In this document: piece by piece, positions 44,299-52,847 of the stretch
How positions within the stretch are numbered: position 1 is the stretch's first letter
Layout: each line of letters starts with the position of its first letter
NCBI GenBank assembly: GCA_040216735.1
Contig: JAVJOO010000002.1
Coordinates: 1-64,000, forward strand
Reading direction: 5' to 3'
DNA: 64,000 nucleotides
Origin: Alphaproteobacteria bacterium
GTDB lineage: Bacteria; Pseudomonadota; Alphaproteobacteria; SHVP01
Notes under the pieces: model-generated
Told to the model about the DNA's origin: nothing
The model's database searches: none
Seen by the model: the letters and a program-made list of their open reading frames with translations, nothing else
Program-made: the position numbers and the translations under genes

Positions 44299-44479
44299 CG
44301 GCCTGCGCCGCTCGGCGCCGCGTATCCATGCGCTGCTTGGCGCCGTGTATCCGTGCGTCCGCCGAATCCGGCAGGCGCACAACGCTGGCGTAGCCCGCCC
44401 GATCGCCGCCGCGTCGCGGTGGCGCGCCCGTCAGGCCGCTCCCCCGATTCCCTCTCTTCAAACTCTTAGGAGTGCTTCA

Positions 44480-45055
44480 ATGACGTTCCTATCCGTTCGA
44501 CTCGGTCGCATCGCGTTGACCGCCGGCCTTCTCTCTATCGGGTCTCTATCTTTGACCGCCCCCGTCCTTGCCGCCGGCGAGCACAAGGGCGGACACCACG
44601 GCGAAAACGCGCGTGCCGGAGCTCCCGGCGACGCGTCGCGGGCGACCCGCACGATCGACGTGGTGATGCGCGACAACTTTTTCGAACCCGAAACCATTCG
44701 CGTGGCGCCCGGCGAAACCATCCGATTCCGCATCGTCAACGCCGGCGAATTCGTCCACGAGTTCAACATCGGCACGCCGGAGATGCACGTCAAACACCAG
44801 GGCGAGATGGCGATGATGGTCGAGCACAACGTGCTGTTGCCCGACCGCATCGACGTCAAGGCCGCCGCCGCGATGCAGGAGTCGATGGGACACGGCATGC
44901 ACAACGATCCGAACAGCGCGCTGCTGGAGCCGGGCAAAACCGGCGAAGTGATCTGGACCTTTCCCGCGGGCGGCGAGATCGCGCTCGAATTCGGTTGCAA
45001 CGTTCCCGGTCACTACGAAGCCGGCATGGTCGGCGAATTCAAACTTCAACACTGA
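44480..45055 (+). CDS. Periplasmic cupredoxin, copper tolerance
   Basis: 191 residues, ATG 44480 with TTAGGAG upstream. Signal peptide 1-32, a His-rich linker (GEHKGGHHGE), then a plastocyanin-like domain. Type 1 copper ligands are visible: His93 (FVHEFNIG), Cys173, His178 and Met183 (FGCNVPGHYEAGM). A Met/His-rich insert (KHQGEMAMMVEH, then MGHGMH) may bind Cu(I). Close relatives are the CopI-type periplasmic copper-resistance cupredoxins. It is followed 65 bases later by copA. Confidence 0.9.
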   Translation: MTFLSVRLGRIALTAGLLSIGSLSLTAPVLAAGEHKGGHHGENARAGAPGDASRATRTIDVVMRDNFFEPETIRVAPGETIRFRIVNAGEFVHEFNIGTPEMHVKHQGEMAMMVEHNVLLPDRIDVKAAAAMQESMGHGMHNDPNSALLEPGKTGEVIWTFPAGGEIALEFGCNVPGHYEAGMVGEFKLQH

Positions 45056-45120
45056 CAAATAGATCGGTCGCCGCCGCGCGGGTGGCGACCGGCCCTATCC
45101 CCCCAATTGAGGAAGTGACG

Positions 45121-46902
45121 ATGAAGATATTTGGATCGGCCCGCACGCTCTTGATGAGCGCCGCCCTATTGGCCACGGCCGGCGCCGCCACCGCCGGACA
45201 GTACGACCTGACGGTCGACAAAGTGACTATCGACACCGGGCAATTCACCCGCAGCGGAATCGGTTACAACGGCGCGACGCCGGGTCCGGTACTCCGCTTC
45301 AAGGAAGGCGAAGAGGTCACCATCAACGTGACCAACAATCTGAAGGAATCGACGTCGATCCACTGGCACGGACTGATTCTTCCGTTCGAGCAAGACGGTG
45401 TGCCGGGTCTCAGCTACCCCGGCATCGCGCCGGGCGAGACGTTCACCTACCGTTTCCCGATCGTGCAGAGCGGCACCTATTGGTTCCATAGCCATTCCGG
45501 CTTCCAGGAGCCCGACGGCGCTTACGGCGCCATCGTCATCGAGCCCCAGGAGCGGGAGCCGTTTCGCTTCGACCGCGACTACGTCGTGCAACTGGCCGAT
45601 GCGCATCCCCACGCCGGCAAGCGAATCATGCGCAACCTGAAGATGATGCCGGACTACTACAACCGCCAGCAGCGCACGCTGTTCGATTTCCTCGGCGACG
45701 CGAAGAAAGACGGATTGGGTGCGGCCCTGGCCGACCGCGGCGCGTGGGGCGAAATGCGGATGATGCCGACCGACATCGAAGACCTCCAAGGGTTCACGCC
45801 GCTGATCAACGGTAAAGGTCCAGAACAGAACTGGACCGGACTTTTCAAACCCGGCGAGCGGGTCCGCCTGCGGTTCATCAACTCGTCCGCCATGACCTAT
45901 TTCGACATTCGGATTCCAGGTCTCAAGATGACCGTGGTGCAAGCCGACGGAAACAACGTCCAGCCGGTCACCGTAGACGAGCTGCGAATCGCCGTCGCCG
46001 AAACCTTCGATGTGATCGTGCGCCCGACCGAAGAACGAGCATATTCGATCCTCGCCGAATCGATGGGCCGCACCGCTATGGCGCGCGGCACGTTGGCGCC
46101 GCGCGAGGGCATGGCCGGCGACATCACGCCGCTGCGCCGCCCCGGCCTCCTGTCGATGGCCGACATGGGCATGGACCACGACGCGATGGGCCACGATATG
46201 GCCGCGATGGGCGACGGCGACGGTACCGGCGACACCATGACCGAAGGCAAAGCCACGCCGGGCATGGACCACAGCGCAATGGGTCACGGAGCGGCGGCCG
46301 ACCGAGGGGACGGCGCCCACACCATGCCCGACGGTCGGACCATGGCGGGGATGGACCATAGCGCCCACGGCGGCGCTGCCGGAGCCACCGATCCGTTCTA
46401 TGCCGCAGGCAGCGGACTGACGCCCGAAGCCGCCGAGGGCGGCAAGTTCCTGTCCTATGCCGACCTGAAGGCGCAGCGCCCGCTTTACGCAGTGCGCCCG
46501 CCGAACCGCGAAATCGAACTGCGTCTAACCGGGAACATGGAGCGCTACACGTGGTCGATCAACGGGGTGAAATACAGCGATGCCGAACCGATCCGACTGA
46601 CCTACGGCGAACGCGTCCGCTTTAAGTTCGTCAACGAGACAATGATGAGTCATCCCATGCATCTGCACGGCATGTGGTCGATCCTCGACACCGGGAGCGG
46701 GCGGCTGAACCCGATCAAGCACACGATCAGCGTTGCGCCAGGGACGACGGTCTATACCGAGACGGAGGTCGACGCGTTGGGTCGCTGGGCGTTCCACTGC
46801 CACCTCTCGTACCACATGGACGCAGGTATGTTCCGCGAGATCGTCGTCGAGGGTGCGCCCGGTCCCCGGGCCGCCGTCGCGGCCCCCGGGCGGGAAGGAT
46901 AG
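45121..46902 (+). CDS. copA: Periplasmic multicopper oxidase, CopA
   Basis: 593 residues with a Sec-type signal peptide (MKIFGSARTLLMSAALLATA); no twin-arginine, unlike many CopA proteins. All four multicopper ligand motifs are present: HWHG (IHWHGLI), HSHSG, HPMHLHG, and HCHLSYHMDAGM. A Met/His-rich insert at about residues 345-430 (repeated MDHSAMGHG, GMDHSAHGG) fits Cu(I) binding. It oxidises Cu(I) and helps detoxify periplasmic copper. Between the cupredoxin and copB genes. Confidence 0.96.
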   Translation: MKIFGSARTLLMSAALLATAGAATAGQYDLTVDKVTIDTGQFTRSGIGYNGATPGPVLRFKEGEEVTINVTNNLKESTSIHWHGLILPFEQDGVPGLSYPGIAPGETFTYRFPIVQSGTYWFHSHSGFQEPDGAYGAIVIEPQEREPFRFDRDYVVQLADAHPHAGKRIMRNLKMMPDYYNRQQRTLFDFLGDAKKDGLGAALADRGAWGEMRMMPTDIEDLQGFTPLINGKGPEQNWTGLFKPGERVRLRFINSSAMTYFDIRIPGLKMTVVQADGNNVQPVTVDELRIAVAETFDVIVRPTEERAYSILAESMGRTAMARGTLAPREGMAGDITPLRRPGLLSMADMGMDHDAMGHDMAAMGDGDGTGDTMTEGKATPGMDHSAMGHGAAADRGDGAHTMPDGRTMAGMDHSAHGGAAGATDPFYAAGSGLTPEAAEGGKFLSYADLKAQRPLYAVRPPNREIELRLTGNMERYTWSINGVKYSDAEPIRLTYGERVRFKFVNETMMSHPMHLHGMWSILDTGSGRLNPIKHTISVAPGTTVYTETEVDALGRWAFHCHLSYHMDAGMFREIVVEGAPGPRAAVAAPGREG

Positions 46903-46906
46903 GGAT

Positions 46907-47614
46907 ATGCAAAAGCACCTCCTTGCCATTGTCCTCGGCGCGGCCGGGATCGCCGTCCTCGCCGGTCCCGCTGCGTCCGAGCCCCTGATCTGGGGCACTC
47001 AGGTCGAACAACTGGAAGCCCGCCGCGGCGAAAGCAACCACAACAACGTCGTGTGGGACGCCGATGCCCTCGTCGGTCGCGACGAACTGAAGCTTGTCTG
47101 GCGCAGCCAAGCCGAGGTTTCAACCGGAACCGGTTTGTTCGAATCGCTGTCGAACCAACTTCGCTTACAAAAACCGATCTCGACCTTTTTCGATGCGGTT
47201 GTGGGTGTGCGGCTCGATACGCCCCACGGCCCCGATCGAACCTACGGGGTTGTCGGGATCAAGGGCCTCACACCGCAGTGGTTCGAGATCGATGCTGACC
47301 TGTACCTGTCGGAGAACCCCGTGTTCAGTTTTGAGGCCGAGTATGAGGGCTTGATTACCAACCGGATCATCGTAACCCCGAGTGTCGAGATCGACGTGCC
47401 GCTGGCCAACGACAGGCCGATTGCACTCGGCGCCTGGGGGCCGAGAATCGAACTCGGCGCGCGCGTGAGCTACGACCTCGTCGACCGCGCGATCTCGCCA
47501 TATGTCGGGCTCACCTACGAACGATCGTTCGGCAAGACATCCGATTTTCGCCGCGCCGAGGGCGAAGACGACCGGACCCTGTTCTTTGTTCTTGGTACCC
47601 GCCTTTTGTTTTAA
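46907..47614 (+). CDS. copB: Outer-membrane copper resistance protein, CopB
   Basis: 235 residues, ATG 46907, 4 bases after copA. Signal peptide to about ASE. CopB signature ending in a beta-barrel: LIWGTQVEQLEARRGE, DELKLVWRSQAEVS, LRLQKPISTFFDAVVGVR, IDADLYLSEN, ELGARVSYDL, ISPYVGLTYERSFG. It lacks the long Met/His-rich N-terminal tail of classical CopB, so it is a short form. Terminal Phe suits outer-membrane insertion by Bam. Confidence 0.93.
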   Translation: MQKHLLAIVLGAAGIAVLAGPAASEPLIWGTQVEQLEARRGESNHNNVVWDADALVGRDELKLVWRSQAEVSTGTGLFESLSNQLRLQKPISTFFDAVVGVRLDTPHGPDRTYGVVGIKGLTPQWFEIDADLYLSENPVFSFEAEYEGLITNRIIVTPSVEIDVPLANDRPIALGAWGPRIELGARVSYDLVDRAISPYVGLTYERSFGKTSDFRRAEGEDDRTLFFVLGTRLLF

Positions 47615-47683
47615 AGCGAGGCCGCCGGATCGAACGCCTAGCCACCCCACCGAAATCCCCTTTTCGTCCCAGGAGAATACCCC

Positions 47684-48256
47684 ATGCGCCGACTCTTACT
47701 CGCCTCGATCCTCGTGCTCCCGTCCCTGGCCCAGGCCCAGCAGTCCGGCCATTCTCACACGCCCGGCATGACCCACGCCGCATCCGCCGACACGGTCGGT
47801 TCACCGTCGGCGGCGCGGGAACCGGGCCAGGCAAGCTTTGCCGCGATTCAAGAAATCGTGTCCCTCTTGGAGGCTGATCCTAGGACCGACTGGGCGGCGG
47901 TGGATATCGACGGCTTGCGCCGGCATATCGTCGATATGGATAACGTGACCCTTCGGGCAGAGGTGGAGACCACCCCGATCGACGGCGGTTTTCGCTACGT
48001 CGTGACCGGCGCGGGATCGGTGCGCGAGTCGATCGCACGTATGGTGAGCGCCCACGCGGCAACCGCATCGGGCAGTCACGGACTGACCATCGTAGCGGCG
48101 GACGACCCCCGCGGGGCGGTCATGACCGTTACCGCGACCCGCCCCGAAGATCTGGCGAAACTCGCCGGCCTTGGATTCTTCGGTGTAATGACGTTGGGCG
48201 CGCACCATCAAGAACACCACCTGATGATCGCAGCCGGCCGCGGACCCCACCACTAA
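47684..48256 (+). CDS. His-tailed periplasmic protein of the copper cluster
   Basis: 190 residues, CAGGAG before ATG 47684. Signal peptide (MRRLLLASILVLPSLAQAQQ), then SGHSHTPGMTHAA, a globular middle with DWAAVDIDGLRRHIVDMDNV and VRESIARMVSAHA, and a His-rich end (GAHHQEHHLM...GPHH). His and Met clusters at both ends suggest metal binding. I do not recognise a named family. It sits directly after copB in the same orientation, so a copper-handling role is inferred from context. Confidence 0.75.
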   Translation: MRRLLLASILVLPSLAQAQQSGHSHTPGMTHAASADTVGSPSAAREPGQASFAAIQEIVSLLEADPRTDWAAVDIDGLRRHIVDMDNVTLRAEVETTPIDGGFRYVVTGAGSVRESIARMVSAHAATASGSHGLTIVAADDPRGAVMTVTATRPEDLAKLAGLGFFGVMTLGAHHQEHHLMIAAGRGPHH

Positions 48257-48309
48257 CCCCCGGAACGAGGTCCAGGCGCGGCTAGGCACCGGCCTGTCGG
48301 CAGACTCTA

Positions 48310-48360
48310 TTGCGAATCATTCTCAACTAAATCATAATGATGATATTGATTCTCATTCGC
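48310..48360 (+). promoter_or_regulatory. Two Fur/Irr-type boxes before the metal-chelate importer
   Basis: The AT-rich stretch contains TGATATTGATTCTCATTCGC (48341-48360), matching the Fur consensus at about 14 of 19 positions, and TGCGAATCATTCTCAAC (48311-48327), whose reverse complement is also a Fur-like GAGAATGATTCGCA. The outer ends TGCGAAT and ATTCGCA are inverted copies, so the region is symmetrical. It lies just 15 bases before the ATG of the binding-protein gene, the place for iron-dependent repression. Confidence 0.75.
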
Positions 48361-48374
48361 AGTAAGGCACCTCA

Positions 48375-49514
48375 ATGATTAACCCCCTCCGAGCAGGCCT
48401 AACGGCCGCACTCATCCTGTCGTCTACACCAGCATTGGCGGCGCAAACGATCTCCGTTACCGACATCGCGGGCCGTACGGTTACCGTCAATCAACCGGTC
48501 CAAAGCATGATCCTGGGCGAGGGGCGTCAGTTCTACGTCACGGCGGCCCTTGATGCCGACAAGCCGTTTGGGCGCATCGTCGGTTGGCAAACCGATCTCA
48601 AGAACGTCGACCCTGGCGGCTATGCCGCCTATCGCGACCGCTTCCCAGAGATCGACCAAGTCGCCGAATTCGGCAACCCTGGTCGCGGCGCTTTCAGCGC
48701 CGAAAAAGCCATCGCGATGAAACCCGACCTCGTCTTCATGCACTTGCAAGTGCATGAGGCGACCAAAGCGTCAGGTCTCCTTGATCAGTTGGCGGCCGCA
48801 GACATCCCGGTCGTCTTCGTCGACTTCCGCGAACGTCCCTTGGACAACACGATCCCGAGCATGCTGTTAATGGGCCGCCTATTGGAGCGTCAAGAACGTG
48901 CTCAGGCGATGGCCGATTTCCTCCTTCGCGAACAGGCCACGGTCTATCAGCGGATTGCTGCCCTTAAAGGACCACGCCCAAAGGTCTTTATTGAACGCGC
49001 AGCCGGCGGCGGCTTTTTCAAGAACGACTGCTGCGAAACCTGGGGTGCCGAAAGCCTCGGGCTTCTGATTGAAAGAGCAGGAGGAGAGAATATCGCCGCG
49101 ACGCTGCTGCCTGGGCCAACGGGTTCACTCAACCCGGAACAGGTGATGACGTCCTCACCCGACATCTTCATCGTCACCGGTTCGGACTGGGACTCGCTCG
49201 CTCCGGGCAACACAGCCGCGCCGGTCGGCGCAGGGGCCGATCCGCGGCGGGTACAGGAACGCCTGCACAGCCTCGCAAGCCGCTACGGATTCGAAGAACT
49301 TTCGGCGCTAAAGGGCGGTCATTTCCACGCTATTTGGCACCAGTTCTACAACTCGCCTTACAACTTCGTAGCGTTGCAGGCGTTCGCCAAGTGGATCAAC
49401 CCGCAGGCATTCGCCGACATCGATCCAGATGAAACCTTCAAGCGCTTCCACGACGCGTTCCTGCCAGTGGCGTATCGCGGGGGCTACTTCGCCACTCTCG
49501 ATCCGGCCTCCTGA
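48375..49514 (+). CDS. Periplasmic metal-chelate binding protein (FecB/BtuF type)
   Basis: 379 residues; signal peptide MINPLRAGLTAALILSSTPA with cleavage near ALA-AQ. Class III binding-protein features: SVTDIAGRTVTVNQPVQSMI, GRGAFSAEKAIAMKPDLVFM, IPVVFVDFRERPLDN, and a C-terminal HFHAIWHQFYNSPYNFVALQ. A Cys pair (NDCCETWGAE) is unusual. Downstream of Fur boxes, so a ferric or metal-siderophore complex is the likely ligand. The operon continues with permease, ATPase and methyltransferase, but a strong hairpin separates it from the permease. Confidence 0.92.
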   Translation: MINPLRAGLTAALILSSTPALAAQTISVTDIAGRTVTVNQPVQSMILGEGRQFYVTAALDADKPFGRIVGWQTDLKNVDPGGYAAYRDRFPEIDQVAEFGNPGRGAFSAEKAIAMKPDLVFMHLQVHEATKASGLLDQLAAADIPVVFVDFRERPLDNTIPSMLLMGRLLERQERAQAMADFLLREQATVYQRIAALKGPRPKVFIERAAGGGFFKNDCCETWGAESLGLLIERAGGENIAATLLPGPTGSLNPEQVMTSSPDIFIVTGSDWDSLAPGNTAAPVGAGADPRRVQERLHSLASRYGFEELSALKGGHFHAIWHQFYNSPYNFVALQAFAKWINPQAFADIDPDETFKRFHDAFLPVAYRGGYFATLDPAS

Positions 49515-49526
49515 TTTCCTAACCTT

Positions 49527-49556
49527 GGGCCTCGCTTCGGCGGGGCCCACCTTTTT
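49527..49556 (+). terminator. UUCG hairpin with U-tract between binding protein and permease (attenuator)
   Basis: GGGCCTCGC (49527-49535), loop TTCG, GCGGGGCCC (49540-49548): nine pairs including one G-T, closed by the very stable C(UUCG)G tetraloop. After ACC comes TTTTTT (49552-49557). It lies 13 bases after the stop of the binding-protein gene and 20 before the permease start. It should end most transcripts and let some pass, so the binding protein would be made in excess of the membrane parts. Confidence 0.88.
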
Positions 49557-49567
49557 TGGGTAACCAC

Positions 49568-50629
49568 ATGTCGCACATCGCAACCGCACCAAGTGGCGAG
49601 GGCGTCTACCGAAGTATCGTGCGCCGCAAGACACTCTTGCTCGGGAGCATGACCGCACTCCTCCTGCTCTGCTTGTTGCTCGACATCGCTCTGGGGCCCG
49701 CTCGCCTGCCGCTTTGGGAAGTCATTCAAGCTGTCGTTGCGCCCGGATCCGTTGCGGCCGCTTCAAAAGTCATCGTCTGGGAAATTCGTCTTCCCGTGGC
49801 GCTGATGGCCGTTGCCGTCGGCGCGGCCCTCGCTATAGCGGGCGCGGAGATGCAGACGATCCTCAACAATCCCCTCGCGAGCCCCTTCACCTTGGGTATC
49901 TCGGCAGCAGCCGGTTTCGGCGCGGCGCTGGCCATCGTCCTTGGCGTCGGCGTGCTGCCGCTGGCCGGCGTCGCACTGATCCCTGCCAACGCCTTCCTTT
50001 TTGCAATGCTCGCCGCGCTGCTGATCTATTTCGCTAGCCAACTGCGCGGCGTCACCATCGAGACAGTCGTCCTTCTCGGTATCGCCCTCGTCTTCACCTT
50101 CAACGCGTTGCTTGCACTGCTGCAATACATCGCCACCGAACAGGCGCTGCAAGAAGTCGTTTTCTGGACGCTCGGCAGCCTGACCAAGGCGACCTGGGGC
50201 AAAGTCGGTGTCGCCTTTGCCACAATCTTCACGGTCACACCGTTCCTTGTGATCAGTGTGTGGCCGCTCACCGCGCTGCGTTTGGGCGACGAGAAAGCGC
50301 GCAGCCTCGGCATCAATGTTCGCGCGCTCCGCCTACGCGTCCTCGTTCTGGTCTCTCTGTTGGCATCCGTTGCGGTTGCTTTTGTCGGTACGATTGGTTT
50401 CGTCGGCCTTGTCGGGCCGCATATCGCACGCATGCTCGTCGGCGAGGATCAACGGTTCTTTCTACCGGTAGCCGCACTCGCTGGCGCGATCATGATGTCC
50501 GCAACCTCCATCGTCAGCAAAGAACTAATTCCGGGCGTCATTTTCCCCATCGGCATCATCACGGCGCTGGTCGGCATACCGTTCTTTTTAAGCCTCATTT
50601 TTGCAAGACGGAGGGAATCGTGGGGTTAG
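49568..50629 (+). CDS. FecCD-family metal-chelate ABC permease
   Basis: 353 residues from ATG 49568; a TTG four codons earlier is possible but overlaps the U-tract of the hairpin. About 9-10 membrane segments. FecCD signature: LPVALMAVAVGAALAIAGAE, ILNNPLASPFTLGISAAAGF, GTIGFVGLVGPHIARML, and ELIPGVIFPIGIITALVGIP. It forms a homodimer through which the chelate passes. The ribosome site is weak. Its end overlaps the ATPase start by 10 bases. Confidence 0.95.
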   Translation: MSHIATAPSGEGVYRSIVRRKTLLLGSMTALLLLCLLLDIALGPARLPLWEVIQAVVAPGSVAAASKVIVWEIRLPVALMAVAVGAALAIAGAEMQTILNNPLASPFTLGISAAAGFGAALAIVLGVGVLPLAGVALIPANAFLFAMLAALLIYFASQLRGVTIETVVLLGIALVFTFNALLALLQYIATEQALQEVVFWTLGSLTKATWGKVGVAFATIFTVTPFLVISVWPLTALRLGDEKARSLGINVRALRLRVLVLVSLLASVAVAFVGTIGFVGLVGPHIARMLVGEDQRFFLPVAALAGAIMMSATSIVSKELIPGVIFPIGIITALVGIPFFLSLIFARRRESWG

Positions 50630-51420
50630 ACCTTTCTATAGAACGGCTATCATTTGCCTACGGCACGCGGCTCGTACTGGACGACATTACGTTGCCGGGC
50701 TTGCTACCCGGCGCAGTGACGGCGGTCATTGGACCCAACGCCGCGGGCAAATCCACCTTGTTCAAATGCATCGCGGGCCTCCTACACGGTCGTGGCAGCG
50801 TGCGGGTCGACGGCGTGTCGATCGACGCCATGTCGCCTGAAACGCGGCGTCGGCAACTCTGTTATCTGCCGCAGGAAGTGCCCGTCAACGCAGTACTAAC
50901 GGTGTTCGAAGCCGTGCTGCTGGCCCGCAAGCAAACTGCGCAGTGGCGCGTCAGTACAGAAGATATCGCCGCGGTTGGAGAGGCCCTGATCGACCTCGGT
51001 ATCGAGCGACTCGCCGACCGCCATCTCAGCGAACTCAGCGGCGGCCAAAAACAGCTGGTCTCACTTGCGCAGGCCGTCGTACGCGCGCCCGACCTGTTGC
51101 TGCTCGACGAACCGACCAGCGCGCTCGACTTACAGCATCAAGTCGAAGTGCTCGACCTCGTAACGGAAGTTACGCGTGCGCGCCGCATGACCACGATGGT
51201 CGCAATTCACGACCTCAATCTCGCGGTCCGTTACGCCGACGCCTTCATCGTTTTATGCGAGGGCAGAGTGTACGCGCAGGGCCTCCCTACCGACGTATTG
51301 ACCGAAGCCATGATTTCCGAGGTTTACGGCGTTCACGCACGCGTCCGTTCCTCCGACGGATTCATTACCGTAACCCCAGTCGAGTCCGTCCGCCGGCGCA
51401 TTCGTGCCGCGGCAGCATAA
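50620..51420 (+). CDS. Metal-chelate ABC importer ATPase (FecE/FhuC type)
   Basis: 266 residues from GTG 50620, with GGAGGG 5 bases upstream. Walker A IGPNAAGKST, the Q-loop in YLPQEV, signature LSGGQKQL, Walker B LLLLDEPTSALDLQHQ and H-switch AIHDLNLA. Translationally coupled to the permease. The protein pairs with the FecCD permease dimer to import the ligand delivered by the binding protein. Confidence 0.95.
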   Translation: MGLDLSIERLSFAYGTRLVLDDITLPGLLPGAVTAVIGPNAAGKSTLFKCIAGLLHGRGSVRVDGVSIDAMSPETRRRQLCYLPQEVPVNAVLTVFEAVLLARKQTAQWRVSTEDIAAVGEALIDLGIERLADRHLSELSGGQKQLVSLAQAVVRAPDLLLLDEPTSALDLQHQVEVLDLVTEVTRARRMTTMVAIHDLNLAVRYADAFIVLCEGRVYAQGLPTDVLTEAMISEVYGVHARVRSSDGFITVTPVESVRRRIRAAAA

Positions 51421-51444
51421 CCCCAGGCGAGGAAGGAAATAGAA

Positions 51445-52125
51445 ATGATCAACGACACCGCCCCACCGACCGAGCACGTAAAGAATCTTGTCGCACAGCA
51501 CTGGCACCGTCGAGCATCGAGCTTCGATCAAGAGGCAAGCCACGGCCTGCTGAACGACGCCCAGCATGACGCCTGGCGCGCCTTACTCGCCGATGTGGCG
51601 GGCCCCTCCCCGCTCGATGTGCTGGACATCGGTTGCGGTACCGGCTTCTTGGCGCTCTTGTTGTCCGAACTCGGCCACCGCGCCACGGGGATCGACATGG
51701 CCGAGGGTATGCTCACCGAAGCGCGTCGCAAGGCTGCAGATGCGGGATCAAAAGCCGTCTTTCTATCCGGCGATGCCGAAGCGCCAGCCACGGATATTGG
51801 CCGTTTCGATCTCATCTGCATGCGCCATGTCATCTGGACGCTGCCCGACCCCGTTGCGGCGGCGAAGAACTGGTTGACCCTACTTCGGTCGGGTGGCCGC
51901 ATCATTCTCGTCGAGGGTGAATTCAAGAGCGCCAGCATGAAGGAGGAGTATCAACAAATTGGGCAGAGCCTGCCGCTGCTTGGGGGCCGCCCGGCGACGG
52001 AGATCACTGCATTGCTCGAAAGCGCGGGTTTCGTCAGGCCAACCATCCGCTCGTTGATGGACAAAACCCTATGGGTCGAAGAGCCCCAGTTCCCGCGTTA
52101 TATGGTGACCGCGAGCCGTAGTTAG
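51445..52125 (+). CDS. Class I SAM-dependent methyltransferase, in the importer operon
   Basis: 226 residues, GAGGAAGG upstream of ATG 51445. Motif I LDIGCGTGFLALLLSELG, acidic loop GIDMAEGML, motif VFLSGDAEAP, and post-motif FDLICMRHVIWTLPDP. UbiE/Methyltransf_11 type. It follows the ATPase by 24 bases with no terminator, so it is co-transcribed. A methyltransferase at the end of a Fur-regulated importer could process the imported chelator or cap a metal ligand; this is inferred and unproven. Confidence 0.88.
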   Translation: MINDTAPPTEHVKNLVAQHWHRRASSFDQEASHGLLNDAQHDAWRALLADVAGPSPLDVLDIGCGTGFLALLLSELGHRATGIDMAEGMLTEARRKAADAGSKAVFLSGDAEAPATDIGRFDLICMRHVIWTLPDPVAAAKNWLTLLRSGGRIILVEGEFKSASMKEEYQQIGQSLPLLGGRPATEITALLESAGFVRPTIRSLMDKTLWVEEPQFPRYMVTASRS

Positions 52126-52132
52126 GAATAGG

Positions 52133-52156
52133 CCGCGACGCAACTAAGCGTCGCGG
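52133..52156. terminator. Perfect 9-bp hairpin between convergent genes
   Basis: CCGCGACGC and GCGTCGCGG pair around AACTAA; the stop codon of the leftward gene lies in the loop. There is no U-tract on either side, so it may be a weak bidirectional terminator or an RNA-stabilising hairpin. Confidence 0.5.
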
Positions 52157-52830
52157 TGCAGCGCGGTCAGGACGTAGCTTGAATCGTAGACCGGGTAGTG
52201 CATTTTGAGCATCACCCGGTCAGCGTCGTTGGTGCACCACATCTCTAACCACAGCGACCCGTCTAGCTCGACGTAACGCACATGTTCGGCCTCGAACGTG
52301 CCACCCGGCACATCGATGGTTTCGACGCCGATATATTCGGCGGTCATCGGCCATAGGCCGAGCATCGGCCCCGACGCGCCGTTGGCGAGCGGCGAACAAC
52401 TGGGAATCGGGTCGATCAACTGCCGCCCCGCGGAAGGATCTTTCTTAATATTGGTACAGTGCCAGACGTCGGTGGCGACGGCGTGCGTGATGAACGACTG
52501 CGCAGGGCCGGACAGATCGAAGCGTTGCGAAATCCGCCCCTCATTGGCCGTGAACCCCTCGCATTCAGCGACGGCGCCATCGAAGCGAAACCAGGTCGAG
52601 CCGATCGTCTTGTCGTACTGGCGTACCTTGATGAAGCAATCTACCGGGCGGAACGACGCATCGAGAGTATAAACGACGTCGCGCACGATTTCGGTGTCGA
52701 AGATTTCGGAGCGCGCGCGGATGGTGCGCTGGCCGTCGCTATGGACGGTCACAGTGCAGGGTTCCTGCCCGCGCTTGGTCCCGTCGGCGGTGAGGTAGTC
52801 GATCTCGTAACGTAGTTCGCGGTGTTTCAC
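52144..52830 (-). CDS. Unrecognised soluble beta-rich protein
   Basis: 228 residues from GTG 52830 with GAGAGG about 7 bases upstream; an ATG at 52851 would add seven residues and overlap the upstream stop. No signal peptide or membrane segment. Alternating beta-type sequence (RYEIDYLTADGTKRGQEPCT, RYVELDGSLWLEMWCTNDAD, HYPVYDSSYVL) suggests a DUF3108/LolA-like open beta structure, perhaps for a hydrophobic ligand. It follows the class II aldolase gene by 17 bases, so the two form an operon. Function unknown. Confidence 0.78.
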   Translation of the reverse strand: MKHRELRYEIDYLTADGTKRGQEPCTVTVHSDGQRTIRARSEIFDTEIVRDVVYTLDASFRPVDCFIKVRQYDKTIGSTWFRFDGAVAECEGFTANEGRISQRFDLSGPAQSFITHAVATDVWHCTNIKKDPSAGRQLIDPIPSCSPLANGASGPMLGLWPMTAEYIGVETIDVPGGTFEAEHVRYVELDGSLWLEMWCTNDADRVMLKMHYPVYDSSYVLTALHRDA

Positions 52831-52847
52831 GCTGAGTCCTCTCGGTT

